A stretch of 64,000 nucleotides of DNA. Source: Bradyrhizobium icense. GTDB taxonomy: Bacteria > Pseudomonadota > Alphaproteobacteria > Rhizobiales > Xanthobacteraceae. The notes under the pieces were generated by a model, which made no database searches, was not told the origin of the DNA, and saw nothing but the letters and a program-made list of their open reading frames with translations. The translations under genes and the position numbers were made by a program. Location: assembly GCF_001693385.1 (NCBI RefSeq), contig NZ_CP016428.1, forward strand, positions 4,464,001-4,528,000, read 5' to 3'. Of this stretch, positions 1 to 7,863 are shown in pieces. Positions within the stretch are counted from its first letter, which is position 1, and every line of letters begins with the position of its first letter.

Positions 1-1
1 T

Positions 2-901
2 GTGGTCAGCGCGGCGCTGACCGGTACCGCCTTTGCGCAGGCCAAGATCCAGGTCGGCTGTACGGCAACTTCGGACTGCGCCTCCGCGATGGTGGCAGTC
101 GACGAAGGCATTTTCAGAAGGCACGGCCTTGTGGTCGAGATGACGCCGATCGGCATCAATTCGAATATCCCGGCGGCGATCCTGTCGAACTCGATCCAGA
201 TCGGCGGCCCGACCTCGACCGTGTTCCTGCAGGCGGTCGATGGCGGGCTCGATCTTGTCGCGATTGCCGGTGCGACCGTGATGAGCCCGGTGTCGAACGG
301 CAACATCACCGCATTCGTCCGCAACGGCATCACCATCAAGGAGCCGAAGGATTTCGTCGGCAAGAAGGTAGGCGCGCCCGGCCTGAACGCCTTCCTCCAC
401 GTGCTGTTCGTGAAGTGGCTGGTGGAGAAAGGCGTCGACCCCAAGAGCGTCAACTTCGTCGAGGTCACCTTCCCGACCATGGCCGACATCATCAAGTCCG
501 GCGGCGTCGATGCCGTGCTGACCGCCGAACCGTTCGTGACCCGCATGACCAATGCCGGCCTCGGGTCGGTCGGCGCACGCTACGCGGTCGAACTGGCCCG
601 CACCGATCCCATCATTTTCTACGCGGCCTCGCGCGAATGGGCCGACAAGAACGCCGCGGCGATCAAGAAATTCCGTGACGCGATCGCCGAGTCCGCCGTC
701 ATCGTCAACAACGACCGCGAAAAGGCATCGAACTCGATCTCCAAATTCACCAAGCAGCCGATCGAACTCGTCAAGGCGACGCCGCCGAACCGCTCCGAAC
801 CGGTACTGAAGCCCGAGCAGCTCTCCTGGTGGATCGAGGTGATGTCGTCGCAGAAGATGCTGCAATCGAAGCTCGATACGTCGAAACTGGTTTTGAAGTA
901 A
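2..901 (+). CDS. ABC transporter substrate-binding protein, NMT1/SsuA type (5' partial)
   Basis: Periplasmic solute receptor of the nitrate/sulfonate/taurine/thiamine-precursor class. The window opens inside the signal peptide: the visible residues end in a typical cleavage region (TAFAQA) followed by KIQVGC, so the true start lies to the left. The mature part has the two-lobe NMT1 pattern: 'AMVAVDEGIFRRHGL' near the N-terminus, an 'SNSIQIGG' segment and a later 'ADIIKSGGVDAVLTAEPF' hinge segment. It heads an operon with a GntR regulator, an ATPase and two permeases. The ligand cannot be read from the sequence; small sulfonates, nitriles or aromatic acids are all plausible. Confidence 0.85.
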   Translation: MVSAALTGTAFAQAKIQVGCTATSDCASAMVAVDEGIFRRHGLVVEMTPIGINSNIPAAILSNSIQIGGPTSTVFLQAVDGGLDLVAIAGATVMSPVSNGNITAFVRNGITIKEPKDFVGKKVGAPGLNAFLHVLFVKWLVEKGVDPKSVNFVEVTFPTMADIIKSGGVDAVLTAEPFVTRMTNAGLGSVGARYAVELARTDPIIFYAASREWADKNAAAIKKFRDAIAESAVIVNNDREKASNSISKFTKQPIELVKATPPNRSEPVLKPEQLSWWIEVMSSQKMLQSKLDTSKLVLK

Positions 902-910
902 CGGATTGCG

Positions 911-1609
911 ATGCCAGCCTCCGAGCGCCAACCGAACCGACTGATGACCGAGGCCGCCACGCTGAGCGAGCGCGCGGCCCTGCTGGTCGAGCAGGATATC
1001 CTTGCCGGTCATCTGGCGCCGGGATCACGCCTCGGCATCATTGACCTCGTGCAACGCTACGAGATCGGCGCCACGCCGCTGCGCGAGGGCCTGTCACGGC
1101 TGATGTCGCGCGGGTTGATCGTGGGCATCGGACAGCGCGGGTTTCGCGTCGCCGACATCAGCCGCGAGGATCTGCTCGATATCACCACCATGCGTACCGC
1201 GGTCGAGATCGAGGCGATCAGGCTCGCGATCGTCAACGGCGACGATGCCTGGGAGGCCGGCATCCTCAGCGCATTGCACCAGATGCGCCGCCACATCGAG
1301 CGGACCGGCGATGAGTTCCGCGAAGGCGCGGAGGATTTCGACCGGCTACACAAGGGCTTTCACACCGCCCTGCTGGCGGCGTGCGGCTCGAAGCGCTTGC
1401 TGGCAGCCCATTCCGATCTCTACGATCAGGCCTACCGCTACCGCCGCGTGATGATGCGTTCCGTCGACAGCGGCAAGAAGTTCGTCCGCGCCCATCAATT
1501 GCTGGCTGATCGGATCATCGCGCGCGATATTCCCGGGTCTCAGGCCATGCTGACGTCCCATCTGCGTTCGACCATGGACTTCGTCTATCCCCCAGGCAAC
1601 GAGAGCTGA
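911..1609 (+). CDS. GntR family transcriptional regulator (FCD domain)
   Basis: DNA-binding regulator of the FadR subgroup. An N-terminal winged helix-turn-helix (about residues 15-75, with 'GATPLREGLSRL' as the recognition region) is followed by an all-helical FCD ligand-binding domain ('TMRTAVEIEAIRLAI' and later 'FHTALLAACGSKRLL'). It lies 9 nt after the substrate-binding gene and 4 nt before the ATPase gene, so it is co-transcribed with the transporter it probably controls, most likely as a ligand-relieved repressor. An internal ATG 33 nt downstream is an alternative start. The effector is unknown. Confidence 0.85.
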   Translation: MPASERQPNRLMTEAATLSERAALLVEQDILAGHLAPGSRLGIIDLVQRYEIGATPLREGLSRLMSRGLIVGIGQRGFRVADISREDLLDITTMRTAVEIEAIRLAIVNGDDAWEAGILSALHQMRRHIERTGDEFREGAEDFDRLHKGFHTALLAACGSKRLLAAHSDLYDQAYRYRRVMMRSVDSGKKFVRAHQLLADRIIARDIPGSQAMLTSHLRSTMDFVYPPGNES

Positions 1610-1613
1610 CATC

Positions 1614-2417
1614 ATGGCAAGCGCCGCCAAACGCCTCGAAGCCGTCTCCGGCACTGCCGCACCGCAGATCGCCTTTGACGCGGTCACGCTGCATCTCGGC
1701 GGCAAGACCATCATCGAGAATCTGAGTCTCGGTGTGCGACCCGGCGAATTCCTCTGCATCGTCGGCGCCTCCGGATGCGGCAAGACCACGGCGCTGCGGC
1801 TGGCGGCCGGTCTTTACCGGCCGACCAGCGGCAAGGTGAATTTCGACGGCCAGCCGATGCGCGAGCCGCGCCGCGAGATCGCGATCGTATTCCAGGACTA
1901 TGGCAAGGCGCTGCTGCCATGGCGCACTGCGGCGGGCAACGTCTCGCTGGCGCTGGAAGCGGGCGGCATGCCGTCGACCGAGCGCCCCGCCCGCATCGAG
2001 GAACTGTTGCGCACGGTCGGCCTGCCGGGCCATTCCGGCAAATACCCGTCGGAGATGTCTGGCGGCATGCAACAGCGTCTGCAGATCGCCCGTTGCCTGG
2101 CACAGGAGCCGAAGACGCTTCTGATGGACGAGCCGTTCGGTGCGCTGGATGCGATGACGCGGCAGGGATTGCAGGATGAAGTGCTGTCGCTGGTGGCAGC
2201 GAGCGGCGCCACTGTGATCTTCGTGACCCACGACCTCGATGAAGCGATCTATCTCGGCGACCGCGTCATCGGCCTGCTGCCGCATCCGGGGCGGATCGGC
2301 ATCGAACTGCCGGTCAACCTGCCGCGCCCGCGCGATCAATTGTCGACCCGCGAGCATCCGGAATTCCTCCGGTTGCGGCGGCAATTGTTCGATTTCATCA
2401 AGGCCACCGAGCAGTGA
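1614..2417 (+). CDS. ABC transporter ATP-binding protein (SsuB/TauB-like)
   Basis: Cytoplasmic ATPase that powers the importer. Walker A GASGCGKTT is at residues 51-59, the Q-loop glutamine near residue 94 (VFQDYG), the ABC signature SGGMQQR at 149-155, Walker B LLMDEP at 169-174, and the switch histidine in VTHDLDEA. The length of 267 aa is normal for the SsuB/TauB/ThiZ group. Its stop codon overlaps the start of the next gene (GTGA), which indicates translational coupling to the permease. Confidence 0.93.
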   Translation: MASAAKRLEAVSGTAAPQIAFDAVTLHLGGKTIIENLSLGVRPGEFLCIVGASGCGKTTALRLAAGLYRPTSGKVNFDGQPMREPRREIAIVFQDYGKALLPWRTAAGNVSLALEAGGMPSTERPARIEELLRTVGLPGHSGKYPSEMSGGMQQRLQIARCLAQEPKTLLMDEPFGALDAMTRQGLQDEVLSLVAASGATVIFVTHDLDEAIYLGDRVIGLLPHPGRIGIELPVNLPRPRDQLSTREHPEFLRLRRQLFDFIKATEQ

Positions 2418-3178
2418 GGGCGAATTCCGCCAAGGCCCTCGTGCTGCCGCTCGGCGTGCTCGCAGCGTTCGAGTTCTGGGCTCGCGCGACCCATCTGCAG
2501 AGCGACAGTCTCGCGCCGCCGAGCGAGATCGCGATGGCGCTGTTCGGGGCCTTTGCCGATCTCTCGATCCTCGCGGCCACGCGCGACACGCTGTTTTCAG
2601 CTTTCGCCGGGCTTGCGATCGGCACCATCATCGGCCTCGCTTTCGGCATCGCCTTCGGGATTTCGGATAAGCTTGATCGCCTAATGGAAGTGACGGTCGA
2701 GGCGATCCGGCCGATTCCCTCGATTGCGCTGCTGCCGATTGCGCTAATCGCGCTCGGTTTCGGCTACCGCATGGAAATCGTGATCGTGGCGTTCGCCTGC
2801 GTCTGGCCGGTCCTGATCCTCTCGCGCGCGGCGGTGCGCAGTATCGAGCCGCGATTGATGGAAGTGGCGCGAGCACTGCGGCTGCCACCGGCACAGCGGG
2901 TCTTGAAGATCATCATCCCGGCGGCGCTGCCGCGGATCTTCGTCGCCTTCCGCCTGTCGGCCGGCATCGCGCTGATCGTCGCCGTGACGGTCGAGATTGC
3001 GATCAACCCGCTCGGCCTCGGCGCCGGCATCATGCTGGCGCAGCAGGCGCTGCGCCCCGACCTGATGCTGGCCCATCTGGTCTGGATCGGCGCCATCGGC
3101 TACGCGCTGAATGTCCTGCTGGTCGTCGCCCAGAACCGGCTGTTCGGCCGCGCCGCGTTGAGCGGAGACGGCGCATGA
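2414..3178 (+). CDS. ABC transporter permease (SsuC-like), first of two
   Basis: Inner-membrane permease with about six hydrophobic segments. The EAA loop that contacts the ATPase is readable ('RLMEVARALRLPPAQRVLKIIIPAALP', with the conserved Gly replaced). The GTG start overlaps the ATPase stop by 4 nt, and its own stop overlaps the next ATG by 4 nt. Transporters of this class usually carry one permease acting as a homodimer; the two non-identical permease genes here imply a heterodimer. Confidence 0.88.
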   Translation: MRANSAKALVLPLGVLAAFEFWARATHLQSDSLAPPSEIAMALFGAFADLSILAATRDTLFSAFAGLAIGTIIGLAFGIAFGISDKLDRLMEVTVEAIRPIPSIALLPIALIALGFGYRMEIVIVAFACVWPVLILSRAAVRSIEPRLMEVARALRLPPAQRVLKIIIPAALPRIFVAFRLSAGIALIVAVTVEIAINPLGLGAGIMLAQQALRPDLMLAHLVWIGAIGYALNVLLVVAQNRLFGRAALSGDGA

Positions 3179-3942
3179 ACCGCGCGACCCTGCTCTGGCG
3201 CGTGGCGAGCTTTGCGGTTGCGGCCGGCTTCGTCGCGCTATGGCAACTGATTGCCAATTTGAGACTGGTCTCTCCGGTGTTCCTGCCGGGACCGGACCGC
3301 GCCTGGGCTGCGCTGGTGCGCGGATTTTCCTCCGGCGATCTCTGGAGCAAGCTCGCCGGCACGCTCGAACACATGGCCTATGGCTGGCTCGCCGCCTCCA
3401 TTGCCGGCATCGCGATCGGCGCGATCATCGGCTCGTCGCGCGCCATGCGGACCTATGTTGCGCCGTCGCTGGAATTTTTACGGCCGCTGCCGGTCTCGGC
3501 GATCATTCCGGTGGCGATCGCGATGCTCGGGCTGACGCAGGCGATGGCGCTGTTCGTGATCGCCTTCGGTGCGATCTGGCCGATCATGCTGGCGACCATC
3601 CACGGTTTTGCGGCGGTCGAGCCGCGGCTCTACGAGGTGGCGCGGTCGCTGCAAATGTCGCGGCTCGCGGTCATCTTCAAGATCGCGCTGCCCTCCGCCA
3701 GCCCCGACATTCTCGCCGGCATGCGCCTCAGCCTGACGGTGGCGCTGATCCTGTCGGTGGTCTGCGAAATTCTGGCCGGCCTCGACGGGCTCGGTCATTG
3801 GGTTCTGCTGTCCGCCCGCGCGTTCCGCTCGGCCGACCTGTTCGCCGGTGTCATCCTGCTTGGGTTGACCGGTTACATGACGTCGGTGGCGATGTCGCTT
3901 GCGGAGCATCGGCTATTGGCGTGGCAAGCGGCGCAACGCTAG
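3175..3942 (+). CDS. ABC transporter permease (SsuC-like), second of two
   Basis: Inner-membrane permease of 255 aa, homologous in layout to its upstream partner: N-terminal membrane helix, core of five helices and an EAA loop ('RLYEVARSLQMSRLAVIFKI'). The start is fixed by the ATGA overlap with the preceding gene. It is the last gene of the importer operon and converges on a broken DUF2249 gene, whose stop codon overlaps this one. Confidence 0.88.
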   Translation: MNRATLLWRVASFAVAAGFVALWQLIANLRLVSPVFLPGPDRAWAALVRGFSSGDLWSKLAGTLEHMAYGWLAASIAGIAIGAIIGSSRAMRTYVAPSLEFLRPLPVSAIIPVAIAMLGLTQAMALFVIAFGAIWPIMLATIHGFAAVEPRLYEVARSLQMSRLAVIFKIALPSASPDILAGMRLSLTVALILSVVCEILAGLDGLGHWVLLSARAFRSADLFAGVILLGLTGYMTSVAMSLAEHRLLAWQAAQR

Positions 3943-4203
3943 TCGATGCCTCCCTGACAAACGCGCTCCAGCCGAACCCGCCAGACTTCCGGCCCCTCCT
4001 CCAGATAGGTCCATCGAAATCCATCTCCGTAGCGTATTTCGAACTGGTGGCGCAGCGCGCCGTGGCGGATGATCCGCAATCAGTTGCAGCGATGCTTCGG
4101 GCATCAGGTTTTCGAACAGCCGGACGATGATCTCATGGCGGAATCTCGGCTCGATCTCCCGCACGTCGATAACGCGCTCGGATCGGCTGCTGGGTGGCGA
4201 CAT
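3939..4203 (-). pseudogene. DUF2249 domain protein, frameshifted
   Basis: A good start (ATG preceded by AGGAGC) opens a frame reading 'VIDVREIEPRFRHEIIVRLF...ASLQLIADH', the N-terminal half of the DUF2249/TusA-like fold. At about position 4053-4063, in a GCGCGC run, the homology jumps frame and continues as 'LRHQFEIRYGDGFRWTYLEEG...WRVRLERV' to a TAG stop. One extra base explains the break. Both halves keep good coding character, so this is either a sequencing error or a very recent mutation. DUF2249 genes are often found with anaerobic or denitrification functions in this group (family knowledge). It is divergent from ubiX with only about 12-19 nt between. Confidence 0.75.
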
Positions 4204-4222
4204 TGAAAGCTCCTGATGATGA

Positions 4223-4783
4223 CGGATCATCGTCGGCATCAGCGGCGCATCGGGCGCAGCCCTTGGCGTGCGCGTCGTCGAACTGCTGGCCGCGACCGGC
4301 CAATGCGAGTTGCATCTCGTGGTCACGCCCGCCGGCGAGCGGACGTTGGCCCATGAGGTCGGCGACAGTGCCCTGCCCCGTATCGCAGCGCTGGCGGCGC
4401 GCCATCATGCGAGTGCCGACATCGGTGCCAGCATCGCCAGCGGCTCATATCGAACCGCAGGCATGATCGTCGCGCCGTGTTCGATACGGACTTTGTCCGC
4501 CATCGCAGCCAGCGCCACCGACAATCTGCTGGTGCGGGCTGTCGACGTCCAGTTGAAGGAGCGACGCAGGCTGGTGCTGATGGTGCGCGAGAGCCCGCTT
4601 CATCTCGGTCACCTGCGGGCGATGGCGGCGGTGACGGAATTCGGCGCGATCGTGGCGCCGCCGGTGCCGGCGTTCTACGCCCGGCCGGCGACCCTGGCGG
4701 AAGCGATCGATCATATCGCGCGCCGCGCGATCGGCTTGCTCGATATCGATCTCGGCATTTCCATGCGCGAGTGGCAAGGCTGA
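4223..4783 (+). CDS. ubiX: UbiX-type flavin prenyltransferase, start codon out of frame
   Basis: UbiX makes prenylated FMN for UbiD decarboxylases. The frame reads 'RIIVGISGASGAALGVRVVELL' (the FMN-binding GxSGAS motif), 'APCSIRTLSAIAAS..DNLLVRAVDVQLKERRRLVLMVRESPLH' and 'FGAIVAPPVPAFY', all hallmarks of the family. However, the codons just before CGG are three consecutive TGA stops; the ATGATG upstream is in another frame. One missing base after ATG ATG would restore a normal start. Without it, the first usable start is the GTG at 4268, which loses the FMN motif. The gene is either mis-sequenced or recently inactivated. Confidence 0.7.
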   Translation, partial: RIIVGISGASGAALGVRVVELLAATGQCELHLVVTPAGERTLAHEVGDSALPRIAALAARHHASADIGASIASGSYRTAGMIVAPCSIRTLSAIAASATDNLLVRAVDVQLKERRRLVLMVRESPLHLGHLRAMAAVTEFGAIVAPPVPAFYARPATLAEAIDHIARRAIGLLDIDLGISMREWQG

Positions 4784-4804
4784 CGGCAGCGCCGCTGGCT
4801 GGAG

Positions 4805-5110
4805 CTAGGGTTGGGAGGCGCGCTCCGGCACGGCCGACGAAGAGACGCTCGCCCCGAAACGCTGCGGTTCCTGCTGAAGCCAGGATCGCCGCCTCTCTGC
4901 GCTCAGGAGATCTCTGCCGGCACGTCCAACCCAGCGCCACAACGCCCGGAGACTGAAAGTGACGAGCACCTCATGGTGCCGCATCCCCTTGCCGCCCTTG
5001 ACCAGCCCGAGATCGCGAATGATGCAGTACGTCCCGCTGCTCATGCGGGCGAACTTCGCACCTCGAAAATGATTGCGCACGCGCGACAACATGCTTGCAG
5101 CATGCACCAC
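4805..5110 (-). CDS. Hypothetical protein (doubtful)
   Basis: An open frame of up to 101 residues with no family I recognise. It is rich in Arg, Ser and Gly, and the possible starts (GTG at the far end, or internal ATG codons) lack a clear ribosome-binding site. Codon third positions are moderately GC-rich, which is why it is listed rather than dropped. It fills an otherwise geneless stretch after ubiX. It may be a degenerate gene remnant. Confidence 0.22.
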   Translation of the reverse strand: MVHAASMLSRVRNHFRGAKFARMSSGTYCIIRDLGLVKGGKGMRHHEVLVTFSLRALWRWVGRAGRDLLSAERRRSWLQQEPQRFGASVSSSAVPERASQP

Positions 5111-5169
5111 GCATCGATTCCGTCAATCTTGACGACCACCGAATCAACCTCGCCGGAATGCGAAAGCCG

Positions 5170-5394
5170 TCAGAGCGTTGCGTTGTCGCTGCGTTCGCCG
5201 ATGCGATACAGTTGCGCGGTCCGAACCGGCATACGGCCCAGCACCGCGCGCCGCTCATTCATGCGTGTGCTCGGCGAATCCGGTTGCGCAAAGCACTCGA
5301 GTATCTGAATGCGGATCTCCTCCGCTAGCGGGCCTTCGACCCGACGCATGCGATTCCAGAGCCGGATGATTTCCCGTTGCTTCTCGACATCCAT
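5170..5394 (-). CDS. Small hypothetical protein, 74 aa
   Basis: A short charged soluble protein beginning 'MDVEKQREIIRLWNRMRR', predicted helical, with no recognised domain. The start is supported by a strong ribosome-binding site (GGAGGTG, 5 nt spacing), and the DNA upstream is AT-richer, as expected of a promoter region. Function unknown. Confidence 0.5.
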   Translation of the reverse strand: MDVEKQREIIRLWNRMRRVEGPLAEEIRIQILECFAQPDSPSTRMNERRAVLGRMPVRTAQLYRIGERSDNATL

Positions 5395-5553
5395 TGGTCA
5401 CCTCCGAAGAACGACCAAAGAGAACATAACAGGAACGAGATTGCAAGCTGAGAGAAAACGAATTGCGGCATCAAATGGTCCCTCGCACGCGTGGCGTTAG
5501 GACGCCTGAGCGCGCCGCAAAGGCAGCTACTCCGATATCTTGGTGTTTCAACT

Positions 5554-6141
5554 CTAAAGGCAGAGGCTGAGAATTTTCAGCCGGCAAGCCTCGGCTGCGC
5601 GCGGTTTGGACTTCGCAGCGCTGGCCTGCTTTGAAGCCTTCGGCGAATCCTTTGGCGAACTCTTTGGAGCTTTGGGACGCTCATAGTCGCCTGCGATCAC
5701 CATGGCCCAGTACGTACGACCGGTCCGCGCGCTTTTCACGCTCGCAACACCTACGCGCGTCGCGCCGGGCAACAGGAGGTTCTTCCGGTGCCCCGACGAA
5801 TTGATCCACTGGTCAAGAGTTTTGGGAAAACCGTCATAGCCATACGCAATGTTCTCTGCGGCCCGGCCTGCGCCCGCCGGACCGACACGCGTATTGAACC
5901 GGCCAAGGACATCGTGATCCAGTTTGTCCTTTGCGGCCATCGCCTCGGCCTGATCGTGTGCAATCCGCGTGAGAATCGTATCCAGGGTTACGCGCTTCTG
6001 CCCGTGCTTTAGCCGAAAGTCGGAAATCATCTGCGCGGGATTGGCCGCCGCCGGCTGGCTGCCGATTGCGGCGGCAAAACAAATCACCAGCCCCAGCAGC
6101 AGGGAGTGCCGCGCCGGAATGACTGTCTTCCTACCAGCCAC
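5554..6141 (-). CDS. CAP (SCP/PR-1) domain secreted protein
   Basis: Secreted protein with an N-terminal signal peptide (hydrophobic 'LLLGLVICFAAAIG', cleavage near PAAA-NPAQ) and a CAP domain: 'HDQAEAMAAKDKLDHDVLGRF', 'AAENIAYGYDGFPKTLDQWINSSGHRKNLLLP' and 'RVGVASVKS...WAMVIAG'. These contain the family's paired histidines and the ENIAYG / SxGHRxNLL signatures. A Lys/Ala/Pro-rich tail follows. The GTG start is chosen because a GGGGGAA ribosome-binding site precedes it; an in-frame TTG 24 nt further upstream is the alternative. Likely periplasmic or extracellular; substrate unknown. Confidence 0.82.
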   Translation of the reverse strand: MAGRKTVIPARHSLLLGLVICFAAAIGSQPAAANPAQMISDFRLKHGQKRVTLDTILTRIAHDQAEAMAAKDKLDHDVLGRFNTRVGPAGAGRAAENIAYGYDGFPKTLDQWINSSGHRKNLLLPGATRVGVASVKSARTGRTYWAMVIAGDYERPKAPKSSPKDSPKASKQASAAKSKPRAAEACRLKILSLCL

Positions 6142-6217
6142 AATTGTTCCCCCCGCCCCTCCCAATTGTACTGGGAAGATTCAATCCGAAAAAGACGTAG
6201 CAAGTCATTGATTTTAT

Positions 6218-6294
6218 TGGTCGGGGCAGCTGGATTCGAACCAACGACCTGCAGTACCCAAAACTGCCGCGCTACCAGGCTGCGCTATACCCCG
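6218..6294 (-). tRNA. tRNA-Pro (UGG)
   Basis: Cloverleaf read on the minus strand: 7-bp acceptor CGGGGTA/TGCCCCG, D-arm GCGC...GCGC, anticodon stem GCAGT/ACTGC with loop TTTGGGT (anticodon UGG), T-arm GTTGG-TTCGAAT-CCAGC, discriminator A and an encoded CCA. Length 77 nt including CCA. Confidence 0.96.
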
Positions 6295-6357
6295 ATCTGA
6301 CGCTGGAAATGCTCGATACACGCTAAACCCGCGGCCATCAAGGCGATGGAAACCCCG

Positions 6358-6855
6358 TTAGCGCTTGTTGAACAGCGGGTGCGCCACCCGGTCACCGGGC
6401 TGAATCCCATACTTTTGCGCCGTGCCGGCGATCACTTCCAGCACCCCCCTGGCGAGCCCGCCCGAAGAGATGATCTTCGTGGACAGCGGCTCGGTGTTTT
6501 CAGCAATCCGCAGGATGCGGCCGTCGGCGCGAATGAAGATCATGTCGAGCGGAATGTAGGTGTTCTTCATCCACATCGAGATCTGCTGCTCGGGAGAGAA
6601 GTCGAACAGCATGCCTTTGCCGTCGGGCAATTCCTTCCGGTACATCAGCCCCTGGGTCTTCTCCTCCTCCGTGGTCGCCATCTCGACCAGGAACACGCGT
6701 ACGCCTGACTTGGTGGCGATCTCGAGCGGCTGAACGCTCGCGGCCCGTGCAGCAGGATTGGCGCAGAGGATGAAGAGCATGGCAGACGCAGCGGCCAGCG
6801 ACGTCACCAGGCGGCCGGAGATGCGAAGCCGCGCAACCATCAAAGCGAAATTCAT
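6358..6855 (-). CDS. DUF192 family exported protein
   Basis: Signal peptide or membrane anchor ('LVTSLAAASAMLFILCANPAARAAS') followed by a complete DUF192 domain: 'VFLVEMATTEEEKTQGLMYRKELPDGKGMLFDF', 'MWMKNTYIPLDMIFI' and 'VLEVIAGTAQKYGIQPGDRV'. These match the conserved R/GLM, WMKNT and pGD motifs. The family is widespread and its biochemical role is not established; the location here is periplasmic. An upstream GTG (12 nt) is an alternative start. Confidence 0.85.
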   Translation of the reverse strand: MNFALMVARLRISGRLVTSLAAASAMLFILCANPAARAASVQPLEIATKSGVRVFLVEMATTEEEKTQGLMYRKELPDGKGMLFDFSPEQQISMWMKNTYIPLDMIFIRADGRILRIAENTEPLSTKIISSGGLARGVLEVIAGTAQKYGIQPGDRVAHPLFNKR

Positions 6856-6986
6856 CAAAGCACTCACGCCGGATACTTCAGGAGAGACTGCCGGGAACCC
6901 TAACCTGAGGATTGCGGCAAATGCCAGTGGCCGCCGCGCGGAGGCGCGGCGACCGGCTCACGTTTGCGTCAGTGGTACGGCGGGAT

Positions 6987-7652
6987 TCAATGTGACGACA
7001 GCGCCGACGGGCCGGTCTCCGGATGAATTTCGGCCGCCATCATGCCCTTGGATCCCGGCCCGAAGCGCACCAACACGTACTGGCCCGGCCGCAGTTCGGT
7101 CATGCCGAAGCGACGCAGCGTTTCCATGTGGACGAAAATGTCCGGCGTGCCCTCGCCGCAGGTCAGGAAGCCGAAGCCACGCAGCCGGTTGAACCATTTG
7201 ACCTGGGCCCGTTCCAGACCGCTGGTCGGCGTAACGCTGACATGGGTCCGCGGCGGCAGCATCTGCGCCGGATGGATCGCGGTGGACTCGTCCATCGAAA
7301 CGATCCGGAACGCCTGATAGCCCTTGGCACGCTGCACGCATTCGACCACCAGCCGCGCGCCTTCATAGGCGGTCTGGTAACCGTCGCGCCTGAGCACGGT
7401 GACATGCAGCAGTACGTCGGGCCAGCCATTGTCCGGCACGATGAAACCGTAGCCCTTCGAAGCATCGAACCATTTGATGACGCCCGATATTTCGACAAGG
7501 TTGGCTGCGGCATCGCCGAGCCCCGACAAAGCATCCACCGCCGGATCGCGCTGCGCGCCGGCTGCGTATTCACCTGGTCCAAGCCTGTTCTGCCCTGTCC
7601 CGCCTGTCGGCGGCCCCCCAAGCTTCTTGGACCCAAATTCGTCCGACCCCAT
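6987..7652 (-). CDS. Double cold-shock domain protein
   Basis: Nucleic-acid-binding protein with two cold-shock domains: the first at about residues 55-120 ('GVIKWFDASKGYGFIVPD'), the second at about 145-210 ('AQVKWFNRLRGFGFLTCGE..DIFVHMETLRRFGM'). Both keep the aromatic RNP1 motif (KGYGFI, RGFGFL). The N-terminal 50 residues are low-complexity. The ATG chosen has a GAGGT ribosome-binding site; an in-frame GTG five codons upstream is possible. It likely acts as an RNA chaperone in stress or growth transitions. Confidence 0.9.
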   Translation of the reverse strand: MGSDEFGSKKLGGPPTGGTGQNRLGPGEYAAGAQRDPAVDALSGLGDAAANLVEISGVIKWFDASKGYGFIVPDNGWPDVLLHVTVLRRDGYQTAYEGARLVVECVQRAKGYQAFRIVSMDESTAIHPAQMLPPRTHVSVTPTSGLERAQVKWFNRLRGFGFLTCGEGTPDIFVHMETLRRFGMTELRPGQYVLVRFGPGSKGMMAAEIHPETGPSALSSH

Positions 7653-7863
7653 GACCCCGGACCTCACACTTCAAAAAAGCGGTCCACTGTCGCCCTAGTG
7701 GGACCGGAACACGCGCCCTACCATGACCATCATGATAACGCAGCGCGAATCTCTCGAATCAAAAGATAACACTCTCGATTGTGCCGCATAGCTAAAAAAA
7801 ACAAAATTGCGGAGGCTATGAACAGGCTTGCACAGCCGCGAATCAATGCGAATCAATTGGAGA

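Noticed and set aside
6106..6300. A plus-strand reading frame ending in GAAGFEPTTCSTQNCRATRLRYTPI
   Set aside because: This is the well-known false translation across a tRNA-Pro gene on the other strand, not a protein.
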